Assembly (NCBI GenBank): GCA_037976565.1
Contig: CP137668.1
Coordinates: forward strand, 31,296,264 to 31,360,263
Length of the DNA: 64,000 bases
Reading direction: 5' to 3'
Origin: Mesocentrotus franciscanus
Taxonomy: Eukaryota; Echinodermata; Echinoidea; Camarodonta; Strongylocentrotidae
Shown here: positions 11,201 to 20,923 of the stretch, one piece after another
Position numbering within the stretch: position 1 is the first letter of the stretch
Layout: the number at the start of each line of letters is the position of its first letter
The notes under the pieces: generated by a model
The model's database searches: none
The model's input: only the letters and a program-made list of their open reading frames with translations
What the model was told of the DNA's origin: nothing
Made by a program: the position numbers and the translations under genes

Positions 11201-14200
11201 TTCATGTCTTTAAACATAATAACCGCAGTGTATAGAAATTATGTTGATGGTGACTGTCCTTCGATTTTGTTTCCTCAGTTTTGATTACCTCGGTATATTT
11301 AAAAAAGTAGGTCTCTCCGTGATCATGGTAATAATAATGAGAGGTTATTGCAAGATATAAAACACATGTTTAGTACTGTTATCATCATATCTTGATCATG
11401 TATCAGTAGGTTTGCTTGCAATATGGTATCATGTCCATATGGCGATTGTCCTTCTATTTCGTTTCCGTATTCTTCGACTACCTCGGTAAATTAAAAAGTA
11501 GGTCGCTACGTGATCATGGTATTAATAAGGGGAGGTTCTTACGATAACCGAAACATAAGTTGAGTACTGTAATCATCACATTATCTTGATAAGGTATCAG
11601 TAGGTACTTGTACCTTATCTTGTTCATGTATCAGAAGGTTTGCTTTTAATTAGGCATCTTATATTATGTATGATATTGAAAGCTATTTTTGTAAGGAATA
11701 TTTGAACAGATGTGTGAAGTTCCAAGTTAGGTTTATATCCGTAGACAGTAATTTTTTTTTTTCAGAAATGAGTCGATAATTACCAACTTTTCTAAAAATT
11801 CTTGATAGGATTGTCTTTATGAAAATGACAACATATCTCTATCACACGGGCTCAATGAATGGACAAAAATACCGTGATGATATAATCATTCAAGAGACAA
11901 AATGAAATTAATAGTATTTCCATCACTAATGATGATTTTCTGGATAGGTTAATCATTTATGCAATTGTTTATTTTATTTTATGAAGCTTACAATTATATC
12001 ATATTTGAAACAGTGAAGATTTATTTAGTACTATTCCATCATTAGATATCATCAGATGTCAGATCTGTGGCGATAAAGCTTCTGGTATGCACTATGGTGT
12101 TTACTCGTGTGAAGGATGTAAGGTAAAGAACTTTAATATTTCAATTTGATCTGGGCCCTGTTTCATTAAAAAAGAAATCAATAACACTTATCAAAATTCA
12201 AAGGTGAATCCGCCCTCAGTCAACAAAATGCCGTTATATCAGTAGCTTATAACACATATCGTAACGTCTCTTATTGGGATGTTTTTTTAAATAAATAATT
12301 ACACGCAATACGAAGTTTATTTCATATTATCTACTTCAAATGAAAAACAAGGCAGAAAACCATCTTGTCTGTAAAAAAACAAAAATTGTCTGCAATAAAT
12401 GAACTTTGACAAAGTTTAAAATGTCAATTCGAAACAACCTGGAAACAAACCCCATTAATAATCAATGTCCACACCCAAGTACTTACAAGTCTTGTGTCCT
12501 CAGATAAATTCAATGCGTTGACCTCCTACAAATATTGATAAATATAAACCGTAAATTACCAATTGCTTCTTATCTTGATATCTGATTATATATCATAGGG
12601 ATTCTTTAGAAGAACCCAACGACTGAAGATTGATTATAAGCCTTGCCCATACTGGGGTCAACCTGACGGCTGCATCGTCAACATAGGTACAAGGAACAAG
12701 TGCCAGTACTGCAGATACCAAAAGTGTATTATACTTGGGATGTCCTCTACAGGTAGGTTACCAGGCACCAGGGAATTGTAAGAGAGTCCCTCGATCGTAG
12801 TTCACTTTCCAAAAGGCTTTATAGACAATAACAGAAATCACAAAATCACTGCTTTCTAATTTAGTTTTCGAATTTAATTTAATTTTTTATTTTTCATAGT
12901 TCAAACATGATATTCTTCCTATCATCGTGAAACGATATCCATCAATAAATTCATATCACATGGTCTCTTTTATAATTTCTAATATAAGTCACGTGCTGTG
13001 TTTTGTAACGTCTAATGATAATTGTGATCGTGCCGGGCAGCATACATAGCCTAGTCCAAGATGGATAATCTATATTTGTAAAATGCAAATGACTCTTTCA
13101 CGTTTACTTTCACTTTCAATGTCAATCAGCCGTTCGAATGGGACGAGTTCCAAAGGTCGAAGTCCTCAAACTTAAAGAAGAGCTGGACGAGAAGGACAGC
13201 GTCCTCCACGAAACCGAAGGCGAGAGATCGCATCGGGTCTTCGTCGACTCCCTAGCCAAGCAGTTCAATGACATAGTCTGTGCCCTGACGCAGGAGGACT
13301 TGGAGAAATTCTGGAAGCGATGCTCAAGGGTAACGTTACTGCCAATGGATCTGTCTGTCATCTTTGGAATAGTATCTATTTTGAAACTAAGAGAAAATAG
13401 AATAAAGTACTGTTGACATAATGTGATGTAAAATAAATATAATGAAATGAGCAGCCTCCCTTTGAGATGTTTAAGGAACATTTCATGCCATGTACAGGTA
13501 GGTCATCCCAGAAAAAAAAGAAAGAATGCAATTAAGAGAGATAGAAAGAATTAAAAAAAAAAACGAGAGAGAAAGGAAAAATAATAGATTTTCTTAATAC
13601 ATTGAATGTGAGGACTCAAATCCCACTATAATAGGCTTATTCATAATACTCATAAACAATAGGTCATTGTTTATTATCTACATTATCAAATACGAGTTGA
13701 TGACTTGATGGAATTGTTATAGTTAAAACTTTTTGATTTGCTCGGATATGAAATCAAGATTTCTAAAAGATACTGTGTAATAATCCTTATTTAATATTTC
13801 TGGAATAACTACGCACATTTATATAATTCCTTTGATTTGTTCTTTCGTACTCTAATTCGGTACATCTCAAATTTTCTCTTCTTGATATGATTTGCCACAT
13901 ATCTTTGATACACAATTTAATTTTAAGGTAATTTAAGTTATGTTTCTTTATAATTTATTAACCTTATCTACACTCACTTTTTGTATTATTAAATTATGCT
14001 TGGGCAATATAACAATATGAATGAATTTGAAATTTAAATTTGAAATTTATATTTGGAATATGTTTTCATTTGCTCGGTAATAATAATCTGACTCATGACA
14101 AATTATTATCATTATTATATCATTTCTTAATGACCGTTATTCAAATTCTAATTTTGTGTCTATGTTTTTATGTCTTATGTTTACGTTCGGCACCAGTCAG

Positions 14201-16505
14201 TGAGGAGAGCCTCTCGACAGGATTCTCAATCCTTTTAGGCAACCCACAGGCACTGGCTGGTACCCATTATCCTTTTCTCTGTATTGTTTATACTGATGTC
14301 TGTGTTACATTGCATTCTCCTGGATATTAAATAAATATTAAAAAACCTATAAAAAAAATTTTTTTTCATGGAGGAAGCATCCAAGAATGGAAAGCTGGCA
14401 TAATGGTAGAAATAGAAACGAATGGATTCTAACATATAAACAAATATTGAGTAATATTTTGAGTTGTCAATGTATCAAAGTAAAGTATTAAGGGTTTACA
14501 TTGCAGTCTAGTATCGAGGACTTATGTACATGTGCAATATGAAGCCTACGTAGAAACTCATACTTCACTCTCATGCACTTGTGTTTCCCGTCAGCCTTTC
14601 ACAGCCCACATGCCTTCGGGTACCTACGTCATCGAGGGGATGCAGCTAAACAAAGACGGTCCACCTCAGGAGATCACCAGCCGGGCCGAGATGGCCCAGC
14701 AGTGCTTCGTCAGCATGGAAGTCACCATCGAGAAGTTCGCTACCTTCGCCAAACAACTCCCCGAGTTCCGACGGCTCTCCTCTGCAGATCAACTGACGTT
14801 GTTTAAGGGTGCCGCCCTAGAGGTGTGTGCCACACTGAGTGCCAGCAGGTACTACCACGGCGTTTATAGGTAAGTCGTGATATTCCTGCTCTTCTGTAGT
14901 TCTGTACAATGTCACGGGCACAAATGTTTCAAAGGATGGAAGATTAATTTTCACAATTTTTCATTCAATAAACCTGCAAGGAAAACTGAAAATCTCAAAG
15001 ACTTCCGAGAAATCAACTCAGTAAGTAATTTCAATAGCCTCTTGTCTGTCCCATAAAAATCCCATTCGGTTTACGTGATGTTCGCGCATTTCGAAAGGTG
15101 ACGTACAAGGTCATTGAAATTGCATTTAATAGGTTGATTTTTCGAAAATAGTCGCGATCGTGTTAACTGTAAGGGGATGGGCTGAGCGGTGTCTCCAAAG
15201 TGCCCGTCCCGTCGGCATTACGCCAGATAAACCCCGTAAGGGATATGCTTGCGATTTGGTTTATTTAGGGTTACTTGGGGTTTAAAAGGCATTATTAGCA
15301 CCTCTTCCTCCAAAACATTTCAAAAGTGTAAAGGAGGAAAAGCAGCGACGGGGGAAATAACTATAGCAATAATACGACTCCACCCATATTTCTTACACAT
15401 ACTCCTGAACCTGCTGTGGCAAGAAATCTAGCTTAGTCTTCGTCAGTCAACAACCCGTCTGCACAAACCCCAGGACAACCATCTGACATCTTCGTTTGTG
15501 AGAAGAAAGGCCAATGGATAAAATGACGAAAATTGATCGCTTTTCATATCTTTCAGGTTCCCGGAAATTAACACCTACATTCGAAGAGACGTGGCGGAGA
15601 ATTCGCCGTTCGGGAAGGTGACCACTTACACGACCGAGATGATGTTTTATGAGATGTTCAACGAGCTAGGCTTGTCGGACAAGGAGAAGGCCATTTTCTG
15701 TACCTTCCTCCTATACTCACCAGGTAGACGGTTTCTTGTCTTCTTATTCAGCGTCGCCGATTCCCCCTTGAGATGGGAGAAAGGGGAACAAGTTCGGCTG
15801 AAACATAATTAAGACACACTGTTTATTAACCTGTCTGTCGAGGCAGTTTAAGTTATAAATTTGTGAGAAACCATTAAGATGTTACATCTTTTAGACTTGA
15901 TAAATTATGATATTGCGAATCTTCTATTAACAGGTCGGTTAACGGATGCCATGTCATACCTTAGGAACACTCCCATAGGTTATGTACAACATTGTTCTAA
16001 ATTGAAAGTGTCACTGTTAATGTGAGAGCATGTTTCTAATGATACATGAGAAATAAATCACAGTTAATGTATATTGCCTTAAAAAACAGTATTTTCCTAA
16101 TTGTGATGTCCTGTCAGAATATGTCTCAACGAGTTAATATTTTCTAATAAACAGAGGGGCATTTGTTTTACAGATCGGGAAGGTCTAGTGGACCGAGAGG
16201 TTGTAGAGCGTCACCAGGAGCACCTAGCACAAACTCTGTACCTGGAGGTGAAGAAGAACAATCCGGACCGGAGCAACCTCTACGCCAAGCTGATGGACGT
16301 AGCTGTGGCCCTTCGCTCCTTGGTACCTGACCATTTGGAGCGGTTGGAGCAGATCAAGATGCGATGCAACGGCCACCTGCCAGCCGAACCTAGTCCACTG
16401 CTCAACGAGGTGTATGGGAGTATAGTATGGCTACAGACGGACGAGCAGACGACGCCGAACGCGCCAGAAATGGCGGGAGCTGGCGAATCTACGATGCCCA
16501 CGTGA
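7920..16505 (+). CDS. Nuclear hormone receptor, NR1-type, eight coding exons (span)
   Basis: This is a ligand-regulated transcription factor that would act in the nucleus. Coding exons are 7920-8257, 10149-10294, 12046-12122, 12599-12752, 13130-13329, 14595-14869, 15557-15723 and 16174-16505; the sum is 1689 bases, or 562 residues plus TGA. Every intron is GT-AG and every phase fits. Residues 1-165 are a low-complexity A/B region. Residues 166-235 are a C4 DNA-binding domain with P-box CEGCK, as in NR1 receptors. Residues about 236-305 are a hinge. The ligand-binding domain holds the helix 3-5 signature FAKQLPEF...DQLTLFK (356-376), a helix 8-9 SPDREGL (451-457) and AF-2 core LLNEVY (528-533). 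From family knowledge, the CTE GRVPK and RNKCQYCR resemble PPAR/E75/E78-type receptors. The D-box loop is unusually long. I do not recognise a specific orthologue; an echinoderm-specific NR1 branch is possible. Confidence 0.93.
8701..9081 (+). repeat. GA-rich compound microsatellite in receptor intron 1
   Basis: Nearly all purine on the plus strand, with several AG arrays (for example 8772-8794, 8920-8941, 9042-9081) separated by GGGA-rich and GTGTGT segments. The 127-residue minus-strand and 79-residue plus-strand open frames here are low-complexity artefacts. Confidence 0.95.
9516..9542. repeat. Short perfect hairpin (11-bp stem)
   Basis: CAGGGAGGTGA at 9516-9526 pairs with TCACCTCCCTG at 9532-9542 around a 5-base loop. 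Flanking copies of CCGTAAT extend the symmetry loosely. It is probably the core of a decayed foldback element. Confidence 0.6.
9686..9745 (+). repeat. CA/GC-rich dinucleotide tract
   Basis: An imperfect CA microsatellite with CG interruptions (ACACGCACACGC type), followed by AACAC-rich sequence. Confidence 0.8.
10149..10294 (+). CDS. Receptor coding exon 2: basic A/B segment
   Basis: The acceptor CTTTTTCAG ends at 10148 and the donor GTACAG begins at 10295. The first base completes an AGG (Arg113) codon, giving the continuous reading [15 protein letters not shown]. The segment is strongly basic ([10 protein letters not shown] near residues 145-154) and contains several cysteines, but no zinc-finger spacing. 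It could serve as a nuclear localisation signal, which is inference. It leaves phase 1 for exon 3. Confidence 0.8.
10526..10800 (+). mobile_element. Three decayed tRNA-like SINE heads in tandem
   Basis: Three successive segments (about 10526-10594, 10621-10687, 10703-10766) each read TAGTGGT(T/A/C)CA followed by TTTGACT-type sequence and a degenerate B box (GGGGTTAGAATCC, GGGTTCGAATACC, GGGTGAGAACC). They resemble the SINE heads at 45432 and 20923. The last is followed by GTCCTTAGACAAG, similar to the SINE body motif GTCCTTTGGCAAG at 44541. Confidence 0.6.
11248..11650 (+). repeat. Diverged two-copy tandem duplication, about 193-bp period
   Basis: The block around ACTGTCCTTCGATTTTGTTTC, ACCTCGG, AAAGTAGGTC, GTGATCATGGTA and TATCAGTAGG recurs 193 bases later with substitutions and small indels (compare CCTCGG at 11288 and 11481). 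No coding frame is preserved. Confidence 0.75.
12046..12122 (+). CDS. Receptor coding exon 3: first zinc finger of the DNA-binding domain
   Basis: It encodes DIIR followed by the first C4 finger: C166, C169, C183 and C186, ending CEGCK. The acceptor is CATTAG at 12040-12045; G from exon 2 plus AT gives GAT (Asp162). The donor GTAAAG starts at 12123 in phase 0, immediately after the P-box lysine, which is a classical intron position between the two fingers of nuclear receptors. The P-box residues E, G and K predict recognition of AGGTCA-type half sites. Confidence 0.95.
12123..12598 (+). other. Receptor intron 3
   Basis: 476-base GT-AG intron between the two zinc-finger exons. A GGGCCCTGTTTCATTAAA motif at 12153-12170 resembles one end of the MITE at 18142, but no partner end is seen. 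Nothing else was recognised. Confidence 0.8.
12599..12752 (+). CDS. Receptor coding exon 4: second zinc finger, with extended D-box
   Basis: It begins GFFRRT and contains the second finger cysteines C203, C212, C222, C225 and C230. Between C203 and C212 lie eight residues (PYWGQPDG), where most nuclear receptors have five and PPARs three. The X9, X2 and X4 spacings that follow are normal. The exon ends at GMSST, and the donor GTAGGT starts at 12753 (phase 1). The D-box normally forms the dimer interface on DNA, so a longer loop may alter half-site spacing or partner choice; that functional reading is inference. Confidence 0.94.
12753..13129 (+). other. Receptor intron 4
   Basis: 377-base GT-AG intron, AT-rich; no repeat or motif recognised. 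Confidence 0.85.
13130..13329 (+). CDS. Receptor coding exon 5: C-terminal extension, hinge and start of LBD
   Basis: The acceptor AATCAG ends at 13129; G plus CC gives Ala239, then VRMGRVPK, the T/A-box region that follows the fingers in PPAR/E78-like receptors. It continues through a charged, helix-prone segment ([12 protein letters not shown]) to [12 protein letters not shown] at residue 305. The donor GTAACG begins at 13330 in phase 0. The ATG at 13138 lies inside the exon and is not the gene start. Confidence 0.92.
13330..14594 (+). other. Receptor intron 5
   Basis: 1265-base GT-AG intron. AT-rich, with short A-rich and GA-rich runs near 13515-13575; no element recognised. Confidence 0.85.
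14595..14869 (+). CDS. Receptor coding exon 6: LBD helices 3-5 signature
   Basis: It encodes residues 306-396 plus two bases. The acceptor TTTCCCGTCAG ends at 14594 and the donor GTAAGT starts at 14870. It carries the nuclear-receptor LBD signature: [14 protein letters not shown] at about 350-363, then [11 protein letters not shown] at 366-376, matching the helix 3-4 charge clamp and co-regulator groove of the family. GC content and codon use are clearly higher than in the flanking AT-rich introns, as expected of coding DNA here. Confidence 0.95.
14870..15556 (+). other. Receptor intron 6
   Basis: 687-base GT-AG intron with no recognised repeat. Confidence 0.85.
15557..15723 (+). CDS. Receptor coding exon 7: LBD helices 6-8
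   Basis: The acceptor ATCTTTCAG ends at 15556; AG from exon 6 plus G gives Arg397. It reads [14 protein letters not shown] and continues to [19 protein letters not shown] and LLYSP, a typical mid-LBD arrangement. The donor GTAGAC starts at 15724 in phase 1. Reading past the donor would replace the C-terminal half of the LBD with a short unrelated tail, so the splice is needed for an intact domain. Confidence 0.93.
15724..16173 (+). other. Receptor intron 7
   Basis: 450-base GT-AG intron; nothing recognised beyond AT-rich sequence. Confidence 0.85.
16174..16505 (+). CDS. Receptor coding exon 8: LBD helices 9-12, AF-2 and stop
   Basis: The acceptor TTTGTTTTACAG ends at 16173; G plus AT gives Asp453, joining SP to DREGL, a junction conserved in NR1 receptors. 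It runs through helices 9-11 to [10 protein letters not shown], an AF-2 helix 12 that keeps the glutamate needed for the co-activator charge clamp (hydrophobic pair, x, E, hydrophobic pair). A 29-residue F-like tail follows, ending at TGA 16503-16505. The intact AF-2 argues for a receptor able to recruit co-activators rather than a constitutive repressor. Confidence 0.95.
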
Positions 16506-16802
16506 CTCTACGATGTCTACGATGACATAAAGTGCCATGAGGACATTAAGTGAATGAACACTATCAAAGGGAAATATACCAAGCGAGCGAAGAGAGAAAT
16601 ACAGGCATAGAAGATTACGAAGACTGCACGAACACTTTTTTAGATAGGGGTTCCTTGGTTCAGCGGTTTGTGTCGTGGTAGATTGCATCCTTAAATTCCG
16701 TACTCTGACTAATAACAGTTGGAATAGACCAACAAAATGTCGAGACGCCTAATGGTTCCGGACTTGTATGCTCAGAACAGCAGCCTAGAAACGACCAATA
16801 AA
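16506..16802 (+). other. Receptor 3' UTR (minimum extent)
   Basis: Sequence between the stop codon and the first canonical AATAAA. No coding potential was seen. The real 3' end may lie further down: further AATAAA hexamers occur near 18630 and 18935 in AT-rich sequence, so alternative polyadenylation is possible. Confidence 0.55.
16797..16802 (+). terminator. Candidate polyadenylation signal AATAAA
   Basis: This is the first AATAAA after the receptor stop codon, 292 bases downstream, within CGACCAATAAAACAT. A TTGTGCGC stretch some 25 bases later could be the GU-rich downstream element. Confidence 0.45.
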
Positions 16803-18141
16803 ACATATTTACGTCACACATTGACAATTGTGCGCTCATCTACTGTAATTACAGTGATATATCAAAATATACTTTCTCCGTTCTAAAGCAATATGTAACA
16901 TATTTCTCACGTTCACATTCGACCAATGCCGACTGTGATTTTTCGTCTGCTCTTATCATAACAGAAACATTGCGTGTGGAGACTTCACGGTATCGTTCCT
17001 GACATACTGGGTCGAAGTGCAGGCAAGATGTGCAATCAAGAGACTCTCTAGAGACAGAAATATCGCCAGGATAATAAAACATTCCCTTCGAAAATGAGAG
17101 GTTGATGACCAATAATTCATGAATTAATGATGCTTGTAATCGTGTATACATTATATTTTCTTATGTTTTCCGGTGTATTGATACGATTTTGTAAGAAATG
17201 TACAGCTTGATGATTTATATCAATTCTAGTGAAATAATATTCTGTATTTGCAATACATTTTAAAATTGGATTTTGCCTGAGGTTACAGTGTGGTGATTGT
17301 AAATAGAAGAAAAATAAGATTATGAATAGAAGAAGTAATTTTTTAATTATGTTTCTCTATTCTAAAGATCAAAATCATTGTACCAGTTTTAAAGCAACGT
17401 TAATTTCTTCATCTCAAAATCAATTACTTATTGTAATTATTTCAAAGATTCTTTTCATATAAAACATGAAAAGCAGATATTGTTTTTGTCTCTGTTTGGT
17501 AGTGTTAACATTACTGTACTGGGCTATTTGAAGTATTTTACATTGTGAAACTTTTTTCTTCTGCACTTGTGTATTTGATATAATGTAGTGATGACTCTGT
17601 TTATCAGTTCGTTAAAGTTTCACCACACATGATAGTTTCAACGCACAAAATCATCCCAGCTTTTCACAGTGCGAAGTTGAAAAGACCCCCCCCCCTCAAT
17701 AAAAAACAATAATAATAATTGCCATAATCAATTAGATGTGGGCTGATAATGTAGACGCGGGCATCAGTGATGTAGCTACGGGAGGGGTGGGGTGCCCCAT
17801 CGAATGGCGAGCGAATAAAACAGAAAGGGAGACACGAGAATGGCTACGTGAAAGGAAAACAAAAAGGACGCCATTCCATATACTCCAACTATAAAGAAGA
17901 AACTTGTTAATTCGCAATTTATTGACCTAGTAGGATAGGGGCACCGCCCTTCTTTCATGCCCCCTTCATTGTCTAGTTGAACGCTACGCCACCTACGAAC
18001 ATAGTGTCTTATGCGAGACTGAGTCAATTCCTTTAACAACTTGGAGGATTTAAAAAAACAATCTCAATATAGATGTATAATCAACGTTAATTTTCGAATC
18101 ACTTCCAGGCAGTTTCTTTCAAAAATGCTTTCGCATGATCA
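16803..18141. other. Sequence downstream of the receptor; possible extended 3' UTR and a decayed hAT-like element
   Basis: AT-rich from 16803 to 17700. Between about 17765 and 17995, CAGTGATGTAGCTACGGGAGG and, inverted, CTACGCCACC with GGGGCACC/GGTGCCCC symmetry suggest a decayed TIR element of the 'CAGTGGCGTAGC' type. No target duplication is preserved. Confidence 0.4.
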
Positions 18142-18289
18142 GGGCCCCATTTCACAAAACTTGTCATCAGTGACAAATGACAGTTTTTATTATAAGCTAG
18201 TGAAATCCTAGCTTCTGATTGGTTATCAGCAGATTTGTCACTGATTTCTGTCATATGTCATTGACAAAATGCTTTGTGAAACGGGTCCC
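18142..18289. mobile_element. 148-bp MITE with GGGCCCCATTTCACAAA-type TIRs
   Basis: The left end GGGCCCCATTTCACAAA matches the inverted right end TTTGTGAAACGGGTCCC with three mismatches, and internal GTCA/TGAC segments continue the symmetry. The termini resemble the element at 47070 (GGGGGTGTTTCACAAAG). No clear target duplication was seen, so superfamily is left open. Confidence 0.75.
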
Positions 18290-19278
18290 AGAACTCGAGT
18301 TAATTTTAAAAAGTAATGAGATCAGCATCAGCTTCTCAACAATGATATTTTGCTTCTTTCTCTCAATACATTTTTATGTCAAACATTTCATTTTGTTAAA
18401 ATTACCTTTAAAAAGCTTTTCATATATTGTTAATCTTATCATTTCCATCGCCTTGTTGTCTTTCAGTAAGGTTGAGGTGGAGGTGGAGTGCTTTGCTGTT
18501 TTGCACAATCATTTTGGGGGATAATTTTGGTTCTACTTTCATTCCAGAAAAGAATATTTTATTTCGTTTCTTCAACGGTAAAACTGAAAAAATATGGATG
18601 GAGAGAAGATATTAGGATTATATTTTGTGTATAAAGTTATAATAAAGCCAAAATTTGAGTTCAACAATGCACAATTTTACTTTTATGAGGACTCGACTCT
18701 TTATGGAATTTATACTGAACTTTATAGCTATCACTTTCTTCAAGCAATTTTGTTTTGTCCTTGAGTGTGTGTTTTATTCTCAAGTTGCCTAGGTGATGGG
18801 GTTTTCTGTTTAGCCTTTCATTTGCTTGTAATCTTTAATTTCATGTGTTTTTATACGATATTTCTATGTAATAATATTATGATTTGCTGCAAGTTTAGGA
18901 CTACAAGACCGTGGTCCTTTATCGCTTAATGAACAATAAAAATAATGTTAAAACATGTTAAACCAAAATGGATAGCTGAATTAAAGAAATGCTGCAGATA
19001 CCGCACGATTTGGTTAATGCTTAATAGTTATTTATTTGAAGTCGTGAGAAACAGAAACGGGACGAGTTACTGCATGTCATCATCTACAATTTCTTCATCT
19101 CTAGCTCGATCCCAAACGAAGACATTATATTGCAGTGCGCCATCTCGAGTCAGCTCAGTTCATTTCAGTTCACTTCACTTACTCATTTCATTTCTGAAAA
19201 AGTACAAACAGCTGTATACATGACAAACACATATTTCAGAAATTATCCATATTGATACAAAAAATAATTAGTATGTAT

Positions 19279-19815
19279 AATTGGTTGCCCATGAGTGAAC
19301 GCATTGTTTTCAAGGTCATTTTGCTTTTATTTCATTGTGTCCATGGCTCTGCTCCACAATATTACTTTAATAAATCATTACATTCCGCCCAGATCTTTAC
19401 GCACTAAAAACTCCGGATTTCTTGTTCTTCCTAAACTCAATACATAGTGGGAGGAAAGAACATTTTCTCATGCAGGGCCTTAGCTGTGGAATGCTCTACT
19501 CGAGAGATTCGTAGTAACAGATCAGTTTAAGTGTTTAAAAATAATCTTAAACGTATCTCTTTAATTCTGCATATAACTAATCGTTCTGTCATCTTTTAAT
19601 GTATTATCCTACAAATTTTCCTTTGTTTTTGTTTTTTCTTCACATTTACGCCTTGAGCATTTGCTTTCAAGTGGAATCAGCGCCTTACAAATCCCATGTA
19701 TTATTACTATCATTGATATTAATATTGTTTAAATTATTATTATCGTCATGTATTATCCTGTATTGTATTGAAATGAAATGAGAATGAAATAGGAGAACTT
19801 AATGTCATGCCTGAG
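19279..19815 (+). mobile_element. Non-LTR retrotransposon remnant (C-terminal end of an L2/CR1-type ORF2)
   Basis: Frame from 19279 reads NWLPMSERIVFKVILLLFHC, VHGSAPQYYFNKSL and, after stop codons, CRALAVECSTREIRSN and FKNNLK. This matches the conserved tail downstream of the reverse transcriptase in L2/CR1-like elements (LP...R..FK....FKC.HG.AP.Y, then ....LWN.LP..IR, then FK..LKT). Several in-frame stops show it is dead. The 3' flank is AT-rich; the 5' part is missing. Confidence 0.75.
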
Positions 19816-20004
19816 TGGGCTTTGTGGAACAAAATTCTATTGTCAAAGTGTAATTTGGAGGCTATAGAAATTATTAAAATCCTTCTGTACCAATAATTGT
19901 ATAATATAAATAGAAAACAGACATATCTACAGAAATATCTTGAGCAACACAGATTAAATAGTTAACTATGTTAATTTTAGAAGTGTTGTTTAACTTTGCT
20001 TTAA

Positions 20005-20533
20005 AGGTACTATGTCCCATTTGCAGGCCAAAAAAATGAAAGGTTAAATTCCAACGGCATTTGAAAGACGATACTAATTTAGAACTTCCCTAAAAAAGGG
20101 GGGCTTGAAAATGTCTTTAAGTGGGAAAATAACGACTATTAGTTGTCGAATCGACTTAGGAGCTATAGAGCCAGTAAGTAATAGTCTGATTTTTCAGACC
20201 ATTGTACCGAATGGTCATACGTTTTATGCTGCGCAAAGATTTAATCAGTTTAATTTTGGCCATTACAAGAAGTGGGTTATTGATGTAGACAAATGCTCAT
20301 GTACCCTTTACAGCTCATTTTATGTATGTTATTACCAAAGATGAAAAAAGCCAGTCAGTCACTCAATAGTGTCTGACAGTGAAATCTAGCAAGTAAACAG
20401 GTTTCCTTGCATAATTTTAATACTAGGACACTGCTAACGTTTAAATTTCACAGATAGGACATACATGACATATTCATAATTCCTGCAAAGTTCTACAGAA
20501 TTTGATGTTAGCTGCAAAAGGGACATATTATCT
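20005..20533. mobile_element. 529-bp TIR element flanked by TTAA
   Basis: TTAA is found at both borders (20001-20004 and 20534-20537). The left end AGGTACTATGTCCCATTTGC pairs with the right end GCAAAAGGGACATATTATCT with a few mismatches. A TTAA target is typical of piggyBac and Kolobok transposons. There is no transposase; the 79-residue open frame inside is not recognisable. Confidence 0.75.
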
Positions 20534-20711
20534 TTAAAGAGGGGAGCACTTATTTGAGTTTTGAGTATACCCGAAGCTGATAGCATGCTCGTCTTTCTCT
20601 ACGCCATTGCTTGTATACCTTGTACTTGGGCAGGGCCAAGCTATTTTGTCGAATTTGTCCCACAATATCCCCTTCCATAACATTATATATGAGTGAATAT
20701 TTTGATTGCAT

Positions 20712-20923
20712 TAATTTATTAGCCCCACTATAATAAGGATGGCTTCTTATATAGCGCAAATGTCCTTGGCGGGCAATTATGTGGCGCTCTGGCATACCGA
20801 GTACCCATTTACACCTGGGTGGAGAGTGGCAAAAGTGGATTAATATCTTGTTAAAAATGTTCATTCCGGGCTGGGATTCGAACCCTCAAGTGAATGAACC
20901 AATATACCACGAAATCTCCTTTA
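20712..20923 (-). mobile_element. tRNA-derived SINE, minus strand
   Basis: Read on the minus strand it starts with CGTGGTATATTGGTTCATTC (A-box-like), then GGGTTCGAATCCCAGCCCGG (B box), then GATATTAATCCACTTTTGCC, CCACCCAGGTGTAAATGGGT and TTTGCGCTATATAAG, ending near ATTATAG. The 18-mer GGTTCGAATCCCAGCCCG is identical to the SINE at 45483. The 104-residue minus-strand open frame here is an artefact. Confidence 0.85.

Larger units (their letters stand above)
10295..12045 (+). other. Receptor intron 2
   Basis: GT-AG intron. It holds a cluster of three tRNA-like SINE segments (10526-10770), a diverged tandem duplication (11248-11650) and otherwise AT-rich sequence without recognisable content. 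Confidence 0.85.

Noticed and set aside
12153..12300. GGGCCCTGTTTCAT MITE in receptor intron 3
   Set aside because: Only one possible terminus is present and no inverted partner was found in the intron.
13122..13481. 119-residue minus-strand open frame
   Set aside because: It is the antisense shadow of receptor exon 5, which has clear homology on the plus strand.
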